The translations under genes were made by a program, and so were the position numbers. A stretch of DNA of 5,239 nt from JAICLL01 sp035252155 (GTDB taxonomy: Bacteria > Planctomycetota > Planctomycetia > Pirellulales > JAICIG01), in contig DATFDL010000652.1 of assembly GCA_035252155.1 (NCBI GenBank), positions 1 through 5,239 of the forward strand, given 5' to 3'. This document shows, one piece after another, positions 1-4,006 of this stretch (position 1 is its first letter; each line of letters opens with the position of its first letter). The notes below the pieces were generated by a model. The model was not told the DNA's origin. It ran no database searches and saw nothing but the letters and a program-made list of their open reading frames with translations.

Positions 1-255
1 CGGGAGTCGGGGGTCGGGGGTCGGGGAGGAAACGGGTGAAGGGCCGTCTTTTTCTGAACCCTGAACCCTGAACCCTGAACCCGCTGTCGGTTCACACTTC
101 GCGCAATAGCCGCTGCCGCCGAAGGTCGCCCACCGCGCGACCTCCTCCACGCGGGCCTTGCAGCTCGGGCAGCGCGGCACGTCGGCCCGGAAACCTTTTT
201 CCTCCCCGGACCTCCGGCCCCTGCTCCCGGACCTCGGCTTAACAACGGTCGCCAT
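1..255 (-). CDS. small zinc-ribbon protein, 3' end beyond the window
   Basis: The minus strand is open for 85 codons from an ATG at 255 to the left edge with no stop, so the gene is partial. Its ATG shares the A of the preceding gene's TGA (TGATG), a layout typical of translational coupling. The core is a four-cysteine zinc ribbon: CPSC (C29, C32), 18 residues, then CAKC (C51, C54), with W42 and F45 between the pairs. Residues 7-17 and about 58-85 are translations of the short repeats seen elsewhere in the window (GSGFRVQGSE comes from tandem TGAACCC on the plus strand). Only residues 24-56 therefore look like a conserved fold. A GTG at codon 26 is an alternative start that would remove the repeat-coded N-terminus. 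Zinc ribbons of this size bind nucleic acid or partner proteins; no specific function can be given. Confidence 0.6.
   Translation of the reverse strand, partial: MATVVKPRSGSRGRRSGEEKGFRADVPRCPSCKARVEEVARWATFGGSGYCAKCEPTAGSGFRVQGSEKDGPSPVSSPTPDPRLP
55..82. repeat. TGAACCC heptamer, four perfect tandem copies
   Basis: Four exact TGAACCC units run from 55 to 82. On the minus strand they read GGGTTCA and encode SGFRVQGS in the zinc-ribbon protein at the left edge, just after its last cysteine. Because seven is not a multiple of three, one unit more or less would change the C-terminal frame. Degenerate GGGGTCG units at 1-30 continue the low-complexity stretch to the window edge. Confidence 0.9.
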
Positions 256-1016
256 CACGGCCTCCCAAAAAAGATGCTGGTGTCGGGCAGGGCCTCGCTG
301 AGGCGGGCCTGGATCTCGTTGAGCGCGGCCTGCACGACGCGCTCGATTTCGTCGGGCAGCGGCCGAAACAGGAAAAGCTGGTTGGCCGGATCAATCTCGA
401 GATCGAGCGTCAGCTTGTAACGCTTGTCGCGTTCACCCTCGTTGCTGTAGACGTTCGTTTCGAGCGTCAGGAGCTCGGGCACTTCCAGGCCGTCGAGGCC
501 GGTGACCTCGTTCTCGATCGTACGCCCCAGCGATTCGCCGCCGTGGGTGATGTTCGAGTGGCCTTCGGAGTGCTGCTTGAATTTCAGCTTGCGGACCGCC
601 GCGAGCATCTCGGCGGCGCCGATCGCGTCGCGGAATTCGCGCCGCAGCAGGCGCACCAGGTCGGCCTGGCAAATCGGCTTAGCCAGGCCGCGGGCGGTCG
701 AAAAAACCACCGCGGGCTTGAGGTGGCAGGTGACGAACTCGCGGCGGTCGTCGTCGCTCACGACCAACCGCACCATCCTTTCGTCGATCCAGATCGTGCC
801 GTCGGCTCCCCATCGCATCGTGGCGGCCACCAGGTCGGCCACCGACTCGACGACGTGGCTGCGCAGCGGCGGCGGGATTTTGCGCTCGACGAGCTGGCCG
901 TTGTGCTCGATCAAGATGGACCGCTCGTCGCCGGGGACGTCGAAGATCTGGGCGCGGTTCTTGTCCGCGCATTCTTTGGTTTTGTCGAAAACGAACGCGA
1001 GGGCTTCCTTGAACAT
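255..1016 (-). CDS. DUF2303-like phage protein (YfdQ type)
   Basis: This is a 253-residue soluble protein with no signal peptide or membrane segment. The layout fits the DUF2303 family of phage and prophage proteins, which includes E. coli YfdQ and has no known biochemical role. It has an N-terminal beta-rich part (VESVADLV at 56-63, then TIWIDERMVRLVVSD), a charged middle with KLKFKQHSE, and a C-terminal beta-rich half that contains VPELLTLETNVY and ends FFGRP. The assignment is from remembered family pattern, not a search. The start is well supported: AAAGGAGA on the minus strand (1028-1021) lies five bases before the ATG. The 56-bp gap to the upstream gene is mostly a repeat element, and the next gene starts on this stop codon. 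It is probably an early-region gene expressed with its neighbours. Confidence 0.6.
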   Translation of the reverse strand: MFKEALAFVFDKTKECADKNRAQIFDVPGDERSILIEHNGQLVERKIPPPLRSHVVESVADLVAATMRWGADGTIWIDERMVRLVVSDDDRREFVTCHLKPAVVFSTARGLAKPICQADLVRLLRREFRDAIGAAEMLAAVRKLKFKQHSEGHSNITHGGESLGRTIENEVTGLDGLEVPELLTLETNVYSNEGERDKRYKLTLDLEIDPANQLFLFRPLPDEIERVVQAALNEIQARLSEALPDTSIFFGRP

Positions 1017-1038
1017 GATTTCTCCTTTGGGTTGCTGC

Positions 1039-1074
1039 TGAAAACTTCACACTTGAAACTTCACACTTCCAACT
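1039..1074 (+). repeat. family A repeat element (ACTTCAAACTTG-like)
   Basis: A 36-bp element begins TGAAAACTTC, continues in variants of ACTTCACACTTG, and ends TTCCAACT. It fills most of the gap between the 114-residue gene and the DUF2303-like gene, and its last bases overlap the TAG stop at 1073-1075. It has the same orientation as the copy at 3232-3262 and the opposite orientation to the copy at 3362-3404. Confidence 0.8.
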
Positions 1075-1417
1075 ATTCGCCCAACAACGTCTGTTGATCG
1101 ACGTTGTCGGGCGAGTCGGCGGCGTAGAGCAGGTGGCCCTTTTTGTTGGCCCGGAAGCTGTAGGTCTTCGTCTTGCGGACGGGCACCTTGCTTTTGATCA
1201 GAAACTCGCCCTCGCACGTCTCGGCGATGACGACGCCGTTTTCGTTGGCGGGCACGGGTTTCAGTTTCAGCACGAGCGACACCTCGCGCGGCTTGTCGTC
1301 GCCCGGCCGGTCGATGCAATCTTGCACCGCGTACGCCAGCTCGTGCAAAAACGCCTTGGCCGGCCGGCCATCGTCGAGCTTATTGAGCGAGCCAAGCGTG
1401 AGTTGCTGCAGCGACAT
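1073..1417 (-). CDS. phage-type conserved hypothetical protein, 114 aa
   Basis: This is a small soluble protein. An N-terminal helical part (TLGSLNKLDDGRPAKAFLHE) precedes an alternating beta-type region (VSLVLKLKPVP, then GEFLIKSKVPVRKTKTYSF), and it ends with the motif DSPDNVDQQTL. The pattern of a helical G-x-x-x-x-F-x-x-E segment, a hydrophobic strand with KxKP, and a K(S/T)KVP-like strand recalls short phage early-region proteins, some of which carry the unproven label replication terminator protein. I recognise the shape but assign no function. The start is supported by AAAGGAAC on the minus strand at 1433-1426, about nine bases before the ATG. It sits 78 bp after the initiator-like gene and 56 bp before the DUF2303-like gene, which fits a shared early operon. 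Its stop codon lies inside a repeat element. Confidence 0.6.
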   Translation of the reverse strand: MSLQQLTLGSLNKLDDGRPAKAFLHELAYAVQDCIDRPGDDKPREVSLVLKLKPVPANENGVVIAETCEGEFLIKSKVPVRKTKTYSFRANKKGHLLYAADSPDNVDQQTLLGE

Positions 1418-1495
1418 TTTTCAAAGTTCCTTTCGGTTAAGGGTTGGTGGGTGAAAATACCGGTGCCTCTTCTCGGTTCCGTTTCCGCCAGCAGT

Positions 1496-2740
1496 TCACC
1501 TCGGCTTGGGTTTTGGTTTGGAGGGTGACCAACAGCGTTCGCGCTCGGCGAACAGCTTGGGCATCGTGCCGACCAGATAGACCCACGGCGCGGCGGTCTG
1601 CGGCGGCTCAGCCAGGGTTTTGGCCGCGCCGATGTCGAGCAGGCGGAGCACGTCGCCGGTCCAATCGAGCCAGCCGGCGGCGACGGCCATAGCGATCTTG
1701 CGGGCCGGCGTGCGCATCAACGGGCAGCCGTCGGGCGTGACGCCCCCGTAGCGAATCAGCTCGGCCACCATCCGCTCGACTTCGTCGCGGTAGGCCCTCT
1801 GCCGCTCGGGATCGGTCCACTGCTGGGCGAGCTGCTCGGCGGTTTCCCCTAGCGCGCATTCCCCTGGCGCGCGCCAGGGAGACGTTTCCGGTGCGCTGAC
1901 ACTCGACACTTTCGGAGAAGCGCGTTTTTGTGTTTTGACACTTGCGCTTTCTTCAAAGTGTCTAGTGTTAGTGTTAGTGTCAGGCGCGCGCGCGCGAGGG
2001 GGATTTTGAACGAAATCCCGCGGGGCTTCGGCCGAGGCCGGCGGCGAGGCCCTAACCGCTTGCGCCCGTTTGGCTTCGATGAGCCGAGCGAGCGCGGCGG
2101 CGTCGCTCGCGGGATTTTGGTCAAAATCCCGCGCGGGGTTTTGAACGAAATCCCGTGCGGGGATTTGGTCAAAATCCCGCGGCCCGGACGACGGGCGCGG
2201 GGCCGGCGGGGAATCCAACCGTTCCGCCGCTCGGCCCGCGCTGTCGTCCGCGTGCGTTGGCGCCATTCCTGCGCCTCTCGTCTCCTCGATCGGAGACACC
2301 GCACTGCCGTCGAGAATTCTGCCGTCGAGAATTCCGCCGCCCTCCCGAATGTCAGGCTCGTCGATCAGCGGCCGCTTTGGGTCGCACTTCGCGGGCCGCT
2401 GAGGCGCGAAGGCGCGCAACCGAAAAACCGTGATTCGCAGCGCGCCGGTCAGATCGTCGCTGGCCACGTGGATGGCGCGATACCGGTCCGAGGCCAGGTC
2501 GGCCAGGTAACCCCGGATGGTCGAGTCCTTCCGGTTTAAGTCGCGCATGAGCTGCTGGAGGTTCGTGTCGACGAAGTTTTTGCCGACCGCGATCGTCTGC
2601 GAATATAGGTGCGCGTAGGCGATCGCCAGGGCCGGCTGCGACCAACGCAGGATGGCCAAGGGCGCGGTAAACGTGTCATCCAGCTCTTGCGGCGGCGTGT
2701 CGTAATCGCGAACCAGTGTGAGTTTGCGGGCGGCTTCCAT
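1496..2740 (-). CDS. winged-helix protein, candidate phage-type replication initiator with internal iterons
   Basis: This 414-residue protein has three parts. Residues about 30-110 form a winged-helix fold; its helix-turn-helix is NLQQLMRDLNRKDSTIRGYL (60-79), and the wing strand is LRITVFRLRAF (101-111). Residues about 112-300 are a proline-, alanine- and arginine-rich linker holding RDFDQIPA, RDFVQNPA and RDFDQNPA in tandem (188-211) and RDFVQNPP (241-248). Residues about 300-405 form a helical C-terminal domain with AGWLDW (355-360). I infer an initiator because phage O-type initiators join an N-terminal winged helix to a C-terminal domain through a linker whose DNA is the origin. No helicase-binding motif can be named, so a transcription factor remains possible. 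The ATG has no Shine-Dalgarno; a GGGGCTTT tandem begins 13 bases upstream of it. The protein may read further upstream, but no ATG supports that. Confidence 0.65.
   Translation of the reverse strand: MEAARKLTLVRDYDTPPQELDDTFTAPLAILRWSQPALAIAYAHLYSQTIAVGKNFVDTNLQQLMRDLNRKDSTIRGYLADLASDRYRAIHVASDDLTGALRITVFRLRAFAPQRPAKCDPKRPLIDEPDIREGGGILDGRILDGSAVSPIEETRGAGMAPTHADDSAGRAAERLDSPPAPRPSSGPRDFDQIPARDFVQNPARDFDQNPASDAAALARLIEAKRAQAVRASPPASAEAPRDFVQNPPRARAPDTNTNTRHFEESASVKTQKRASPKVSSVSAPETSPWRAPGECALGETAEQLAQQWTDPERQRAYRDEVERMVAELIRYGGVTPDGCPLMRTPARKIAMAVAAGWLDWTGDVLRLLDIGAAKTLAEPPQTAAPWVYLVGTMPKLFAERERCWSPSKPKPKPR
1862..1879. repeat. 18-bp perfect palindrome inside the initiator-like gene
   Basis: CCCTGGCGC followed directly by GCGCCAGGG is a perfect palindrome with no spacer. 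It overlaps an imperfect 15-bp direct duplication: TTCCCCTAGCGCGCA at 1844-1858 and TTCCCCTGGCGCGCG at 1859-1873. It lies about 40 bp beyond the low-GC tract of the proposed origin. It could be a protein-binding site or simply another simple-sequence duplication. Confidence 0.55.
1921..1980. other. low-GC tract with GTGTTA/GACAC steps, candidate DNA unwinding region
   Basis: Only 24 of these 60 bases are G or C, whereas the surrounding coding DNA is clearly GC-rich. On the plus strand it contains AGTGTTAGTGTTAGTGTC (1964-1981), AAAGTGTC and TTTTGACAC. A further GACACTCGACACTTTC lies just to the left, around 1898-1913. It encodes the polar linker residues from DTNTNTR to VKTQKR (254-273). An alternating CG run of about 12 bp (1984-1995) separates it from the first palindromic iteron. 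Its position beside the iterons is the reason for the proposal. Confidence 0.45.
2000..2178. repeat. four palindromic iteron-like repeats, candidate replication origin
   Basis: Four 20-bp units are seen at 2000-2019, 2111-2130, 2135-2154 and 2159-2178. The best unit (2111-2130) is GGGATTTTG-GT-CAAAATCCC, and its matching arms extend to 12 bases each when flanking CGC/GCG is included. The other units carry one or two arm changes, or the centre AACG. The last three have an exact 24-bp period, and the isolated one is 111 bp away, so all keep the same reading phase on the minus strand and encode RDF(D/V)QNP. Read on the plus strand, they encode a regular GILVKIPR/GVLNEIP peptide. Palindromic repeats in an initiator gene linker resemble the lambda origin iterons. 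A selfish palindromic insertion within a coding sequence is the main alternative. Confidence 0.6.
2305..2334. repeat. 15-bp perfect tandem duplication in the initiator-like gene
   Basis: TGCCGTCGAGAATTC occurs twice in direct succession (2305-2319 and 2320-2334). It encodes GILDGRILDG in the linker (residues 136-145). The duplication keeps the frame, and the identical copies suggest it is recent. It also places two EcoRI-type GAATTC sites 15 bp apart. Confidence 0.8.
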
Positions 2741-2752
2741 GCGAAGGACCCA

Positions 2753-2791
2753 GGGGCTTTGGGGCTTTGGGGCTTTGGGGCTTTGGGGCTT
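2753..2791. repeat. GGGGCTTT tandem repeat just upstream of the initiator-like gene
   Basis: Four perfect 8-bp units (2753-2784) are followed by a seven-base partial unit. On the minus strand this reads AAAGCCCC repeats ending 12 bases before the ATG at 2740, where a ribosome binding site would be expected; none is visible. An 8-bp unit allows copy number to change by slippage, which would alter the leader of the gene. No direct evidence of variation is visible here. Confidence 0.85.
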
Positions 2792-2892
2792 GCCCCGGCC
2801 GGCCGCCGGCGATCGGCCCGTCGCGAACGCGGAAAGTCAAAATGCCCCGGCTGCCGGCGATCCGCTCCTCGGACGCGAACATTCTGAGTTTG

Positions 2893-3153
2893 TCATTTTT
2901 CATTTTCTCTTTCCTCCCTGACCTCCGACCCCTGAATCCCGACCCCTGCCGTAGTCGGCGCACGCCGCCCCGTCCGCTTGTCCGCCAGGTCGAACCCAAT
3001 CAACCGTCCGCAGCCGTGGCACTCGACCTTGCGCGAGCCGTCGGCGTACCACAGCCACTCGTAGCTGCCGCACCGGCTGCACGGCACGTGCGCGCGGCGC
3101 AGCACGCCGTCCGGGCATTCGACCGTCACGCCGGTGATCGAGCTGGCTTCCAT
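2893..3153 (-). CDS. small zinc-ribbon protein with repeat-coded C-terminus
   Basis: This 86-residue protein has a zinc ribbon built from CSRC (C25, C28), 16 residues including the aromatic strand YEWLWY, then CHGC (C45, C48) and the strand RLIGFDL. The stretch SRCGSYEWLWYADGSRKVEC reads as a compact two-knuckle fold that binds one zinc ion. Its role could be DNA, RNA or protein contact. Residues from about 69 to the end (GVGIQGSEVREERENEK) are translated from a family B repeat and an adjacent AATGAAAAATGA stretch, so the ancestral protein probably ended near residue 68. The ATG at 3153 has no Shine-Dalgarno; a family A repeat lies immediately upstream. It differs in spacing and sequence from the second zinc-ribbon protein at the left edge, so the two are not close duplicates. 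Confidence 0.65.
   Translation of the reverse strand: MEASSITGVTVECPDGVLRRAHVPCSRCGSYEWLWYADGSRKVECHGCGRLIGFDLADKRTGRRAPTTAGVGIQGSEVREERENEK
2914..2949. repeat. family B repeat (CCCTGACC-type heptamers)
   Basis: The plus strand reads TCCCTGACCTCCGACC followed by CCTGAATCCCGACCCCTG, a chain of degenerate seven-base units. It lies within the 3' end of the zinc-ribbon gene and encodes its last repeat-derived residues. Related arrays occur at 1-30, 208-236, 3431-3463, 3704-3732 and 3974-4006. Confidence 0.75.
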
Positions 3154-3158
3154 GAGCG

Positions 3159-3187
3159 GTTTGAAGTTTTAAGTTTGAAGTTTTAAG
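3159..3187. repeat. family A repeat variant upstream of the zinc-ribbon gene
   Basis: GTTTGAAGTTTTAAGTTTGAA and a following GTTTTAAG form two copies of an approximately 14-base unit, starting five bases upstream of the zinc-ribbon ATG. It is a more AT-rich variant of the ACTTCAAACTTG family. It replaces the expected ribosome binding region. Confidence 0.7.
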
Positions 3188-3231
3188 AACGTTGCGGTGT
3201 CCGGCGGAACTGGAGCGCGGCCAATCGATCT

Positions 3232-3404
3232 ACTTCAAACTTCAAACTTGAAACTTCCAACTGCGCTCAAAGCCGCGCCGCGCGGGGACTTGCAAGCGCC
3301 CCGCGCGGCGCCCAAGTTACGTTGTCGAGTTGCTGTGTGACGGTTGAGGGCACCTCCTTTCAGTTGGAAGTTTGAAGTGTGAAGTGTGAAGTCTGAAGTT
3401 TTCA
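3232..3404. repeat. nested inverted repeat: two family A copies around a GC-rich hairpin
   Basis: This fills most of the 288-bp gap between the ribbon-helix-helix gene and the zinc-ribbon gene. The outer arms are family A elements in opposite orientation at 3232-3262 and 3362-3404, joined by matching ends TTCCAACTG and CAGTTGGAA. Between them is a perfect 13-bp stem, GCGCCGCGCGGGG (3275-3287) with CCCCGCGCGGCGC (3299-3311). Its 11-base loop contains the palindrome CTTGCAAG. No T-run follows the stem on either strand, so it is not a classical terminator. No gene is supported inside it. Confidence 0.7.
3351..3360 (-). promoter_or_regulatory. perfect Shine-Dalgarno without a start codon
   Basis: The minus strand reads AAAGGAGGTG, a near-perfect complement of the 16S rRNA 3' end and the strongest such site in the window. 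The following bases, CCCTCAACCGTCACACAGC, contain no ATG, GTG or TTG at a usable distance. The GTG inside the motif would open only about 29 codons. It directly follows a family A repeat, an order similar to that upstream of the DUF2303-like gene. It may be the remains of a lost gene or chance. Confidence 0.4.
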
Positions 3405-3430
3405 GCCGGCGTGTCACCCGGCGATGAACT

Positions 3431-3463
3431 GGGGTCGGGATTCAGGGGTCGGGGGTCAGGGAC
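3431..3463. repeat. family B repeat forming the end of the ribbon-helix-helix gene
   Basis: The plus strand reads GGGGTCGGGATTCAGGGGTC followed by GGGGGTCAGGGA. On the minus strand it supplies the last codons (SLTPDP) and the TGA stop of the neighbouring gene. The unit CCCCTGA carries a stop triplet, so insertion of this repeat near a gene end can create a new terminus. Confidence 0.75.
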
Positions 3464-3690
3464 GCCTGGGCGGCCGACGTCGCCGGCGCTGGCGGCCCAT
3501 AGCAATTCGGCAGCGTCGGGTCGAACTCACGCAATGCCCGGTGGATCGAGACGGCGGCAATCGCGTGGAGGCGTTCGCGCAGCGACATCTGCAGCCACGC
3601 GCTCCGATTGGCGTTGGACCTCGCGTTCAGCCGCTCGGCTGCGTCGACCTCCTCGTCTGTGAGCCAGATCTCAATTCGTATCGCCTTCAT
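3442..3690 (-). CDS. small ribbon-helix-helix (CopG/Arc-like) DNA-binding protein
   Basis: This 82-residue protein opens with a short beta strand, KAIRIEIWLT (2-11). A helix DEEVDAAERLNAR, a turn at SNANRS, and a second helix AWLQMSLRERLHAI follow, which is the strand-helix-helix order of CopG/Arc repressors. In that family the strand pairs in a dimer and enters the DNA major groove. The segment NRSAWLQMSLRERL matches the usual R-S-x-x-L-x-x-x-L-R-E-x-L helix. Residues after about 57 are proline-rich, and the end is repeat-coded. The start is supported by GGAG on the minus strand (3701-3698), seven bases before the ATG. As the first gene after the integrase, it is a candidate regulator or excision-control factor of the element. 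That role is inferred from position only. Confidence 0.6.
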   Translation of the reverse strand: MKAIRIEIWLTDEEVDAAERLNARSNANRSAWLQMSLRERLHAIAAVSIHRALREFDPTLPNCYGPPAPATSAAQASLTPDP

Positions 3691-3703
3691 GCTTTTTCTC
3701 CGT

Positions 3704-3732
3704 GGCCCCAGGCCCCTGAATCCCGACCCCTG
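3704..3732. repeat. family B repeat upstream of the ribbon-helix-helix gene
   Basis: The plus strand reads GGCCCCAGGCCCCTGAATCC followed by CGACCCCTG, the same degenerate heptamer chain as at 2914-2949. It lies just beyond the Shine-Dalgarno of the ribbon-helix-helix gene. That small gene is therefore bracketed by two copies, one at each end and in opposite orientations. Confidence 0.75.
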
Positions 3733-3741
3733 CTTGTAAAG

Positions 3742-3830
3742 CGCGCGGCCCGCGGAAGGCCGACGACGAGTCGGCCGAAAGCTGAACCCCTACCGAACAG
3801 CTCTGCTTCAATGGGGCCGCGGGCCGCGCG
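3742..3830. other. large folded element: 14-bp stem enclosing two hairpins
   Basis: CGCGCGGCCCGCGG (3742-3755) pairs perfectly with CCGCGGGCCGCGCG (3817-3830). Inside are a 7-bp hairpin GGCCGAC-GACGA-GTCGGCC (3758-3776) and a 5-bp hairpin AGCTG/CAGCT (3780-3784 with 3798-3802) with a 13-base loop, giving a three-way-junction shape. A 14-base single strand (3803-3816) follows the second hairpin. It can form as DNA cruciform or as RNA from either strand; on the minus strand it would lie in the leader of the ribbon-helix-helix gene. It is not a tRNA: there is no acceptor, anticodon or T-arm layout. I do not recognise a known RNA family. Confidence 0.45.
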
Positions 3831-3973
3831 TGTACGAACGACAGGGCGAACGGGCGAGAGGGCGAGGGACGCGAACCGGGAGGCTCGCGGGCGTGCGGTC
3901 GATACCAGGGCGTCCCGACGCCCCGCCCCGCATCTCCAGTGGATTAGGCCGCCGTACCGCTTCTGCGTTCGCG

Positions 3974-4006
3974 TCCCTGACCCCCGACCCCTGACCTCCG
4001 CCCCCC
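3974..4006. repeat. family B repeat abutting the integrase stop codon
   Basis: TCCCTGACCCCCGACCCC followed by TGACCTCCGCCCCCC ends one base before the integrase TAA (4009-4007 on the minus strand). It is close in sequence to the copies at 2914-2949 and 3431-3463. No gap separates stop codon and repeat. Confidence 0.75.

Larger units (their letters stand above)
3691..4006. other. 316-bp gap after the integrase: repeats and structures, no gene
   Basis: No convincing coding region is visible. From right to left it holds a family B array abutting the integrase stop (3974-4006), then a small hairpin GGGCGT-CCCG-ACGCCC (3908-3923). Next come three units of about 8 bp of the form RGGGCGA (3843-3865), the large folded element at 3742-3830, another family B array (3704-3732), and the Shine-Dalgarno of the next gene. 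The long leader suggests that the ribbon-helix-helix gene has its own promoter or a structured mRNA leader. No promoter consensus could be identified. Confidence 0.6.

Noticed and set aside
543..1097. 184-codon plus-strand frame opposite the DUF2303-like gene
   Set aside because: It is an antisense shadow: composition is biased, there is no motif, and the minus-strand gene has a clear ribosome binding site.
1935..1968. TTGACA on the plus strand as a promoter -35 box
   Set aside because: No TATAAT-like hexamer lies 16-18 bases downstream (GTGTCT at the 17-base spacing), and it is inside a coding region.
2000..2178. Palindromic repeats as a CRISPR array
   Set aside because: The 20-bp units have only 4-bp gaps in the tandem part, without unique 30-bp spacers, and they are translated in frame within a gene.
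2676..2903. A 75-codon minus-strand frame starting after GGAGGAAAGAGAAA, between the zinc-ribbon and initiator-like genes
   Set aside because: It has a good Shine-Dalgarno, but that and the start fall in repeat-like AATGAAAAATGACAA sequence. Its middle is translated from the GGGGCTTT tandem (PKPQSPKAPKP) and its end overlaps the initiator-like gene by 65 bp. No recognisable fold was seen.
3275..3311. GC hairpin as an intrinsic terminator
   Set aside because: No run of T follows the stem on either strand; it is better described as part of the nested inverted repeat.
3742..3830. Folded element as a tRNA or an integron attC site
   Set aside because: There is no acceptor/anticodon/T-arm geometry, and no paired RYYYAAC and GTTRRRY core sites flank the stem. 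The recombinase also lacks recognisable integron-integrase features.
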